This document shows positions 1 to 5,230 of a DNA stretch of 21,250 bases, piece after piece. Positions within the stretch are counted from its first letter, which is position 1. Each line of letters opens with the position of its first letter. This DNA comes from a virus. The DNA lies in IMG/VR virus record IMGVR_UViG_3300038369_000033, positions 1 to 21,250 of that record. The stretch is one strand, 5' to 3'. Both the position numbers and the translations under genes were made by a program. A model generated the notes under the pieces. That model was given only the letters and a program-made list of their open reading frames with translations, was not told the origin of the DNA and made no database searches.

Positions 1-168
1 TCCATTATTTTGAAATTGCACAGCCTGATTGGTAACATTTCCTGTTGCTGCTGCCACAGGGTTGGACGAGTTATTGGTGTCTCCTTCTGCATATATAGGT
101 GTTATTGTGAGAATACAGAAAGCGAGGTAGTAGTAGAGTTTATTGTAAAGTTTCTTGTGGTGTCCCAT
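1..168 (-). CDS. Exported protein with N-terminal signal peptide, partial (3' end beyond window)
   Basis: Reading from the ATG at 168, the frame stays open for 56 codons to the window edge, so only the N-terminus is visible. It begins MGHHKKLYNK, then has a hydrophobic stretch (about residues 12-25, LYYYLAFCILTITP) and an IYA/EG site near residue 27. This is a typical signal peptide with a likely cleavage after Ala. The mature part starts with an Asn/Ser-rich segment (about residues 28-56, including NPVAAATGNVTNQ). The start lies inside the preceding gene, overlapping it by 67 nt in another frame. I do not know its function. It is the second of two consecutive exported-protein genes, so a periplasmic or outer-membrane role during infection, or a virion role, is possible. 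The frame and signal peptide are clear; the start could be elsewhere. Confidence 0.6.
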   Translation of the reverse strand, partial: MGHHKKLYNKLYYYLAFCILTITPIYAEGDTNNSSNPVAAATGNVTNQAVQFQNNG

Positions 169-458
169 TGTTCTACTATTCCAGCTGATCTGGAGGTTGT
201 TTCTAGTGTCCAAGGTAGAGTTGTATCTGTTATGGTAAATGTAGTATCACTACCTGCTATATCAGCAGAAGGTGTTATATTTGTACCGTTCCAAGTTTTT
301 ACTTCAGCCCCATAAACTTGACGCTGTTCTACTTCGGTTATAGTTTGTGTGGTTGTGGTCGTTGAGTTCATCGACCCTGTAGTGAACTGAGGTGTTACGA
401 CATTTGCTCTAGCTATGCTGGGTGATAACAAGGCTAACAGAATGATAATTTTTTTCAT
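102..458 (-). CDS. Small exported protein, Thr/Ser-rich, function unknown
   Basis: A 118-residue protein with a clean signal peptide: two lysines after Met (MKK), a hydrophobic core (IIILLALLSPSIA) and an ARA/N cleavage site at about residue 18. The mature portion is rich in Thr, Ser and Asn (a TTTTTQT run near residues 33-39) and looks extracellular and beta-rich. The start overlaps the stop of the upstream holin-like gene by 4 nt (ATGA), so the two are probably translationally coupled. The 3' end overlaps the next exported-protein gene by 67 nt. No cysteines remain in the mature part and no known domain is recognised. Its place after the fibre and holin-like genes suits a host-envelope role, but that is inference. 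Confidence 0.75.
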   Translation of the reverse strand: MKKIIILLALLSPSIARANVVTPQFTTGSMNSTTTTTQTITEVEQRQVYGAEVKTWNGTNITPSADIAGSDTTFTITDTTLPWTLETTSRSAGIVEQWDTTRNFTINSTTTSLSVFSQ

Positions 459-748
459 TGTTTTGTTTTATCTTCTTTTGACTTTTTGTTACCTGTAGAC
501 AGCCCGAATGTTGCGAGTGCCCCCGTAAAAATCGAGGCTACGAAAGTGATATCAGCTGACGCATTTGTTTTTTTGACCATAGGAAGTTCGACATAATTAA
601 GAGTAATTATAAATCCACTCCATATGACAACACCCAAACGGACTGCTGCACCAAGAACTGCCATCTGTTCATCATGGTCGTCTACATTTTCTTTTAGTTT
701 TTTTAGGAAACTTTTGGGTTGTCCTTTGATGACCTTATCTTCTTCCAT
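455..748 (-). CDS. Holin-like small membrane protein
   Basis: A 97-residue protein from the ATG at 748 (MEEDKVIKGQPKSF). A charged N-terminal helix (residues 1-30) is followed by two hydrophobic segments, about 31-52 (MAVLGAAVRLGVVIWSGFII) and about 66-84 (ITFVASIFTGALATFGL). It ends in a lysine-rich tail (GNKKSKEDKTKQ). Two TM helices with a basic tail fit a small holin, the inner-membrane pore former used in lysis. Similar small proteins are, from memory, common near tail genes of marine phages. An in-frame ATG at 787 would add 13 residues (MGCNC...). I prefer 748 because it reduces overlap with the preceding gene, although neither start has a good Shine-Dalgarno. It overlaps the next gene by 4 nt. 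Topology is visible; the holin role is inferred. Confidence 0.65.
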   Translation of the reverse strand: MEEDKVIKGQPKSFLKKLKENVDDHDEQMAVLGAAVRLGVVIWSGFIITLNYVELPMVKKTNASADITFVASIFTGALATFGLSTGNKKSKEDKTKQ

Positions 749-1083
749 GCTGTTTTTAGTATAGGTTTCATTGCAGTTACAACCCATTTAAAGGCTGCTG
801 TTGCAGTTAGGGTTGCAGCTACAGAAACGACTGCTGTAGTAGAAGCCGTTATAAGTATTTCGTTTTCTGGTAAAGGCATTTTGACATCAATAATAGGTAT
901 ATCAATCTGCCTTATGCCAGTAGGTGTTTCTTCTGTAGCCTCTGGTTCTGTGCCCTCTGGTTCTCTAAGATCACTAGGAGGTACTACCAAAGGTACATAA
1001 CTAGGAACGTCAGCTGTTGGTAAAGGTATAGATATTGTTTCAAGTTTTTGTGCTGGTGGTAACTTTATAGTAGGAAGTTCTAT
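703..1083 (-). CDS. Pro-rich single-TM protein, likely ATA start
   Basis: The open frame has no usable ATG. Reading from the ATA at 1083-1081 gives 126 codons: ELPTIKLPPAQ, a Pro-rich region (residues 1-40, including VPSYVPLVVPPSD), an acidic stretch (REPEGTEPEATEE), IDIPIIDVKMPLPEN, one TM segment (about residues 78-102) and a basic tail. ATA overlaps the TAG stop of the upstream gene as ATAG. The GGAG that lies 8 nt upstream is the same element that serves starts elsewhere in this cluster. A conventional caller would use the TTG at 990 and lose 31 residues, but the sequence upstream of 990 is clearly coding and in frame. Role unknown; the layout suggests an inner-membrane or virion-associated protein. 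The start is an inference. Confidence 0.6.
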   Translation of the reverse strand: MELPTIKLPPAQKLETISIPLPTADVPSYVPLVVPPSDLREPEGTEPEATEETPTGIRQIDIPIIDVKMPLPENEILITASTTAVVSVAATLTATAAFKWVVTAMKPILKTAWKKIRSSKDNPKVS

Positions 1084-1667
1084 GCTGCTATCTCCGTAAG
1101 AGTAACTCTACATTGTCCTCTTTGTGCTGAATCGTAATTTCTTCTATTAAACCAAACAGTACTAGAATTTCCACCAGTTGCTCCCTGCAATTTATATGTA
1201 AGATTTGACCCTGCACTTTGTCCATGAGTATCAAAAAATTTATAACTTATCAGTGCAAAACTATATGTGTAACTGGCTGTTGCAACAGCATCATACATAC
1301 CAAATGTGTTCGAGCCACCACTATGACTAGGAAGAAATGTACTATCTCTAAAAAGTTTGAAAACATATCCTGTGTCGTGATCTCTTCCGCAAAGTAAATT
1401 AATATCAACCATTATTGTCGTGCCACTTGAAACACCATTTATTGTTGCATTTAATCCAGATATATCAACATAACTTGCAGAAGCAATAGACGTTATTGAC
1501 TCTTGTGTATTAGTGACTACTTGAAGAACTTTACCACCACCAAAACCTGTTGCTGTTCCAGAACAAGTAGCATTACCTGGAATGGTAACACTACCGTCTG
1601 AAGCTAATGTAATCCCGTCAGAACTAGCTGACGAGTTACGTATGGAGTCTACGATTATTCGAGACAT
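1080..1667 (-). CDS. Short tail-fibre-like protein, GKVLQVV family (paralog 6)
   Basis: A 195-residue protein of the fibre-paralog family: N-terminal Ser/Thr/Gly-rich collar (MSRIIVDSIRNSS, ITLASDGSVTIPG), the GGGKVLQVV motif near residue 45, a beta-rich body with DISGLNATI (about 67-76), FFDTHG and WFNRRNYD, and the terminal TEIAA. It starts 11 nt downstream of the previous gene with a strong AGGAGG. It is the most divergent of the six in the body but keeps the motif order. By position and family it is probably a receptor-binding or fibre-tip component; a beta-sandwich fold is inferred from alternating hydrophobic strands. Its last codons form the GGAGATAGCAGCAT junction that leads into the ATA-start gene. 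Confidence 0.75.
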   Translation of the reverse strand: MSRIIVDSIRNSSASSDGITLASDGSVTIPGNATCSGTATGFGGGKVLQVVTNTQESITSIASASYVDISGLNATINGVSSGTTIMVDINLLCGRDHDTGYVFKLFRDSTFLPSHSGGSNTFGMYDAVATASYTYSFALISYKFFDTHGQSAGSNLTYKLQGATGGNSSTVWFNRRNYDSAQRGQCRVTLTEIAA

Positions 1668-1678
1668 TGCTTACCCTC

Positions 1679-1978
1679 CTATGGTTTTGGGTTATCTGCC
1701 TTTACCTTTGCAACGTGATCTTTCCATGTAGTAGTTCCGTTTACTGCGTCCCAATACTGCATGTCTAGCTGGTCGCCTACAGAGGCGTAAGCTGCTGCTC
1801 TGTCAGACTGATATTTAATTGCTGCGGCTGCCTTGTCTAATTCTGTGCGAGCTGCTGCTACTTTGACAGCATCGAGTGTTACTGATTTGCCGTCTTTGTC
1901 AAACGCTCCAGCGGAGTCGTCTATTGATACTACTGTGCCTGCATATGCAGAGTAGATTGCTTCGTGATCTAATGCCAT
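1679..1978 (-). CDS. Small fibre-cluster protein with DQLDMQYWD motif
   Basis: A 99-residue protein, MALDHEAIYSAYAG..., with no relation to the flanking fibre paralogs. An N-terminal strand-rich part (VVSIDDSAGAFDKDGKSVTL) is followed by an Ala-rich helix (about 37-65) and a conserved-looking ending (VGDQLDMQYWDAVNGTT, WKDHVAKVKADNP). Proteins with this DQLD...YW...VK..NP pattern occur near tail-fibre genes in marine and enteric phages, and some are treated as fibre-assembly or virion proteins; that is from memory. It has 28 nt before its start, T-rich and without an obvious Shine-Dalgarno, so it is not coupled to the upstream gene the way its neighbours are. Function not established. Confidence 0.75.
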   Translation of the reverse strand: MALDHEAIYSAYAGTVVSIDDSAGAFDKDGKSVTLDAVKVAAARTELDKAAAAIKYQSDRAAAYASVGDQLDMQYWDAVNGTTTWKDHVAKVKADNPKP

Positions 1979-2006
1979 TGTTGTTAAAAAAAATAATTGT
2001 TTGTTG

Positions 2007-2609
2007 TTAAGCTGCTACTTCCATAGCGGTTATTGTTGAACTACCACTATATGAATAATTAACTACGGAGGTATGATAAGCAGTTCTATTTATACAAGTA
2101 AAAACATCTGTTATATTTGACCATTGAACTTTATAAACATGTGCGTTTGTATCTTGTGCATCATCTAAGAAGTTAAAATTCTTATCAAGCATATCGTAGT
2201 AACCACTTCGAGCAGTATTATGAAAACCTCCTGTAAAAGAAGTATAATAGCCAGCAGTTGAATTACCTATATCTGATGTACTGCCTCCAGCAGTTCTTAC
2301 AAGTTTTAAAATATATTCTCCCGCACTAGATACATTCATTTGCACCATAACTAAAATTTTATTACTTGCTGATGTAGGAGTAATACTTACATTAAAACCA
2401 GTTATATCTGCGTAGCTAGTAATTCCATTGATTGAAACAGCAGAATTAACAAATGTTTGTTTAACTTGCAGAATTTTACCTGTATCTCCAACCGCAACTG
2501 TACCGTCTGCATCTGGTAAAGTTAAGACTCTATGTGCACCACCTGTTGTTGATGCTGGAGCCTGTAAGGATACTGACCCAGAGGTAGATCCGACTAATTT
2601 TACGGTCAT
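2007..2609 (-). CDS. Short tail-fibre-like protein, GKILQV family (paralog 5)
   Basis: A 200-residue protein: N-terminal collar (MTVKLVGSTSGSVSLQAP, HRVLTLPDADGTV), GKILQV near residue 43, then a conserved block DITGFNVSITPTSASNKILVMV (about 68-89), FNFLDDAQDTNAHVYKVQW, INRTAYHT, and the ending ITAMEVAA. The collar resembles the T(L/V)P-DADGT segments that phage fibres use to link stem and head. It overlaps the preceding paralog by 4 nt (ATGA), with AAGGAG 8 nt upstream inside that gene. Probably a virion fibre-tip or host-recognition protein; the family assignment is visible, the function inferred. Confidence 0.8.
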   Translation of the reverse strand: MTVKLVGSTSGSVSLQAPASTTGGAHRVLTLPDADGTVAVGDTGKILQVKQTFVNSAVSINGITSYADITGFNVSITPTSASNKILVMVQMNVSSAGEYILKLVRTAGGSTSDIGNSTAGYYTSFTGGFHNTARSGYYDMLDKNFNFLDDAQDTNAHVYKVQWSNITDVFTCINRTAYHTSVVNYSYSGSSTITAMEVAA

Positions 2610-3151
2610 GCTGCTATCTCCTTTACACTAATAGTACTTGTAAATCTTGGTGTTACTATGCTATCTCCATCAGTTTCTCCTCCCGATCTATTTATATAAA
2701 TAGTCATTGGAGATTCAGATTGAACTTGAACCTTGTAAGTAGTAGCACTTGTTGTTGAAGGAGTATCTAAAAATTCAAAAGAAAATGGATGCGTAGTATC
2801 TGTGTTATAAACACCTTGAGTTCCAAAAGTACAACGAGATCGATTACCAGCCGTATCAGCTATACAAATTGCTGTACTACCACGCATTAAATAAAACCTC
2901 ATACCGTATGCAATATTAGTACTTAAACCAGCCATAATAGTTCCTGTAATCAGTACTTTATTAGAACTAGAACTAGGAGTAATATCTACAGAAAAACCTG
3001 TAATATCTACTTGAGAAGTTGAAGCTGTTGAAAATGTATCAGTTTTTGTTGTCGAAACAACTTGAAGAATAGACCCTGCACTCATAGCAGAATCTGGTAA
3101 CTGAGCTAACCCAGTTACGGCACCTGTCGTGCCATTTATTGCTACTGGCAT
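2606..3151 (-). CDS. Short tail-fibre-like protein, ILQVV family (paralog 4)
   Basis: A 181-residue protein: MPVAINGTTGAVTGLAQLPD collar, SILQVVSTTKTDT near residues 28-40, DITGFSVDITPSSSSNKVLITG (about 49-70), a central RRGSTAI-like element (MRGSTAICIADTAGNRSRC), FLDTPSTTSATTYKVQV, YINRSG and the terminal VKEIAA. The motif order matches the other five paralogs, and its collar is closest to that of the 189-aa paralog at 4658-5227. It starts directly after the stop of the upstream gene (TAA ATG). Probably a receptor-binding or fibre-tip protein by family and position. Confidence 0.8.
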   Translation of the reverse strand: MPVAINGTTGAVTGLAQLPDSAMSAGSILQVVSTTKTDTFSTASTSQVDITGFSVDITPSSSSNKVLITGTIMAGLSTNIAYGMRFYLMRGSTAICIADTAGNRSRCTFGTQGVYNTDTTHPFSFEFLDTPSTTSATTYKVQVQSESPMTIYINRSGGETDGDSIVTPRFTSTISVKEIAA

Positions 3152-3472
3152 TTATATTATTACCCAAGTCTCGCCAGAACCTACAGTAACTGTAGCTCCT
3201 GAGTTTACTGTTATAGGACCAAATGTACCAGCATTATGATTATTGGTAATCGTATAGTTAGTAGTTACTGTTGTCCCATTCTCCCAAAAGATTTTGTCCG
3301 ACCCACCGCCTGCTGCACCAGCACTAGCTTCAGCCCATGTAAGACCTCCGGCTGCACTGGACTTAGCAGTTAGTACATAATCATTTGTAGGAGTATTATC
3401 TATATTAAGATCGGCTTCTTTGATAGAACCATCTTTGATTCCATCTCCACCTGTTATTTGTGTTAATGCCAT
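3152..3472 (-). CDS. Stand-alone copy of the tail fibre C-terminal module
   Basis: A 106-residue protein that matches the last ~100 residues of the main tail fibre (5231-7615). Both have a (S/T)I(K/T)EA(D/K)L(N/D)I start, a Gly/Ala-rich linker ending GGG(S/T)DKIF(W/Y)ENG, then TVTTNYTITNN(H/T)NA and a strand-rich end (VTVGSGETWVII here, VTIGTGENWTIV in the fibre). It therefore looks like a duplicated fibre tip that became its own gene. It starts within the stop of the preceding paralog (TAATG), with the GGAG junction element upstream, and its own stop abuts the next ATG. It might form homotrimeric tips or exchange with the fibre end; that is inference. Confidence 0.8.
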   Translation of the reverse strand: MALTQITGGDGIKDGSIKEADLNIDNTPTNDYVLTAKSSAAGGLTWAEASAGAAGGGSDKIFWENGTTVTTNYTITNNHNAGTFGPITVNSGATVTVGSGETWVII

Positions 3473-4050
3473 TATGCTGCTATCTCCATTACTGTAATTA
3501 CACTTGCTGTTCTTGCTGTGTAATAAGCATCAGTATCATTAACTGATCTATTAAACCACATAGTAAGAGAAGAGTTTCTACCATGAGAAAATGCTAAATT
3601 ATAATATCTTTCGCTTGTATTTCCAGCAGTATCTAAAAATTGAAAACTGTGTTGTATTTGATTCCAGCCAGCACCAGCACCAGTTATATTAGTAACTGAT
3701 CTTTTTCTGTTACTAGCTGCATCTCCCATAGCACCAGATAAATCCGTTCCATCTTTTTGTAAATATAAAAAAGTTGAATGATCTCCAACATCAACATTAG
3801 CGTAACCAAAAATTAGTAATTTACTTGATGCAGAAGTAGGAGTAATCGTTGTTTTAAAACCTGTATAACTCCATACTGCTTGAGAAGCTATTGATTGACT
3901 TACTGTATCTGTTTTAGTTGTTGATACAACTTGAAGAATTTTACCACCACCTGACAAGTTAGATATAGTTGTACTTCCATCAGAACCTAAAACAATATTG
4001 TTAGAACCAGAGGAAGCGTGTTTTAAATTTGTTGCGTTTAAAGTTGCCAT
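3472..4050 (-). CDS. Short tail-fibre-like protein, GKILQVV family (paralog 3)
   Basis: A 192-residue protein when started at the ATG at 4050 (MATLNATNLKHASSG). The open frame extends upstream to an ATG at 4101, but 4050 is favoured: it overlaps the upstream stop as TAATG, has GAGG in the conserved junction, and gives a collar like those of its paralogs (IVLGSDGSTTISNL, compare ITLASDGSVTIPG). GGGKILQVVSTTKTDT is near residue 35. It is followed by SYTGFKTTITPTSASSKLLIFG, FLDTAGNTSERYYNLAF, MWFNRSVND and the ending ITVMEIAA. Likely a fibre-tip or receptor-binding virion protein; function inferred from position and family. Confidence 0.8.
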   Translation of the reverse strand: MATLNATNLKHASSGSNNIVLGSDGSTTISNLSGGGKILQVVSTTKTDTVSQSIASQAVWSYTGFKTTITPTSASSKLLIFGYANVDVGDHSTFLYLQKDGTDLSGAMGDAASNRKRSVTNITGAGAGWNQIQHSFQFLDTAGNTSERYYNLAFSHGRNSSLTMWFNRSVNDTDAYYTARTASVITVMEIAA

Positions 4051-4661
4051 TATGCTGCTACCTCTATTGCTGTTATTGATGATGCTGTGCGTATCAACCA
4101 ATTACCAGTGTTGTAGGAAGTTCGATTAAGAAACATAGCAGAAGCATCAGTTCTAGCCCCCCAATATATTTGGTAAGTTGTTTGAGATGTTGTATTAGGA
4201 CTATCTAAAAAATTATCATTGTGGTTAAACATTTGAAATTGGTTAGCAAGATATATAAAACTTGTTGTATCAGTTATTGATAACCCTGTATTATCTCCTG
4301 TATAAATTGCTGTGCTACCTCTTCTTAGCTGAAACTGGGCCCAACAGTTAGTTGAGCTAAGTTTAAGGTTTGTTATTATATAAATTTTACTTGTTGTGGC
4401 AGATGGTGTTATATCAACAGACAAACCTGATATTGCAGCTAAAGTATCTGTACCACTACTTCCTCCTCTACTTACAACGTCAGTTTTAACTGTTTGCACA
4501 ACTTGAAGAATTTTACCAAAGCTATCTGATGTGGTAGCTAATGTTGCATTACCAGTTCCAGGTACAGTCAGTTCAATAGCTGCATTACCAGTTGTAGTAG
4601 ATGGTCCTTTTAAGGAGACTGTGCCTCCACCGCCGTCTGCGGTTAATTTTAATTGGCTCAT
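4050..4661 (-). CDS. Short tail-fibre-like protein, GKILQVV family (paralog 2)
   Basis: A 203-residue protein: collar MSQLKLTADGGGGTVSLKGP and AAIELTVPGTGNATL (close to the T-LP-DADG collar of paralog 5), FGKILQVVQTVKTD near residue 48, AISGLSVDITPSATTSKIYII (about 73-93), QLRRGSTAIYTGDNTG, FLDSPNTTSQTTYQIYW, MFLNRTSYNT and the terminal ITAIEVAA. The start overlaps the upstream stop as ATGA, with GGAG at 4670-4673, 8 nt from the ATG. The downstream junction is TAATG. Probably a virion fibre-tip protein; the family link is direct from the motifs, the function is inferred. Confidence 0.8.
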   Translation of the reverse strand: MSQLKLTADGGGGTVSLKGPSTTTGNAAIELTVPGTGNATLATTSDSFGKILQVVQTVKTDVVSRGGSSGTDTLAAISGLSVDITPSATTSKIYIITNLKLSSTNCWAQFQLRRGSTAIYTGDNTGLSITDTTSFIYLANQFQMFNHNDNFLDSPNTTSQTTYQIYWGARTDASAMFLNRTSYNTGNWLIRTASSITAIEVAA

Positions 4662-5227
4662 GCTGCTATCTCCATAACTGTTATTGAACTTACAACTCTT
4701 GCTCTATTAGCTTGGTCTGAATCACTTGTACCCCTGTTTATGTAAAAAGTATTACTTGCTGCATCTGTTTCATTTACTGAAATTTTATAAGTATGTTGAC
4801 TTGTATCAGGAGCAGTATCTAAAAATGTTATTGGAACAACTTTACAATCAACTGAGTTGCTTTGATTTTCTACGTTTGTCGTTAATCGACCACGACTACC
4901 AGCAGTATCACCTAAAAAGATTGAAGTTGAGTCTCTCCTTAATAAAGTACCCATTCCAGAAGAAATAGAGCTTAGAGCAACCATAGCCATAATAAGCATT
5001 TTATTACCTGTTGCTGATGCTGTAATATCTACACTTAGTCCTGAAATATCATAAATATTTCCACCGCTACTTGCTATAGAAGCAGTATCAGTTTTAGCTG
5101 CCGAAACAACTTGAAGAATTTTACCTCCAACTCCACTTGCTAAATCAGCACTTTGTATTATTCCGTCTGGTAAACCACCAGCCGATATACCGGTCACTGT
5201 GCCAGACCCGCTTAATGTAATAGGCAT
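4658..5227 (-). CDS. Short tail-fibre-like protein, GKILQVV family (paralog 1)
   Basis: A 189-residue protein, first of the paralog cassette and only 3 nt after the tail fibre stop. The collar MPITLSGSGTVTGISAGGLPDG resembles paralog 4; GGKILQVVSAAKTDT is at about residues 34-48. ISGLSVDITASATGNKMLIMA, LRRDSTSIFLGDTAGSRGR, FLDTAPDTSQHTYKISV, YINRGTSDSD and the ending ITVMEIAA follow. The RRxS-x-I...GDTAGxRxR element is shared with paralogs 2 and 4. Directly following gp17 places it with receptor recognition. It may be a fibre tip, a second fibre type or a trimeric adhesin head. The beta-sandwich fold is inferred. Confidence 0.8.
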   Translation of the reverse strand: MPITLSGSGTVTGISAGGLPDGIIQSADLASGVGGKILQVVSAAKTDTASIASSGGNIYDISGLSVDITASATGNKMLIMAMVALSSISSGMGTLLRRDSTSIFLGDTAGSRGRLTTNVENQSNSVDCKVVPITFLDTAPDTSQHTYKISVNETDAASNTFYINRGTSDSDQANRARVVSSITVMEIAA

Positions 5228-5230
5228 AAT

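Noticed and set aside
749-787. Lipoprotein-like N-terminus MGCNCNETY on the holin-like protein
   Set aside because: Lacks a hydrophobic lipobox and leader; more simply the out-of-frame shadow of the preceding gene's Lys-rich tail. The start at 748 is preferred.
4051-4101. 17-residue upstream extension of paralog 3 (MVDTHSIINNSNRGSSI)
   Set aside because: It lies wholly inside the conserved end of paralog 2. The ATG at 4050 fits the TAATG junction and the paralog collars.
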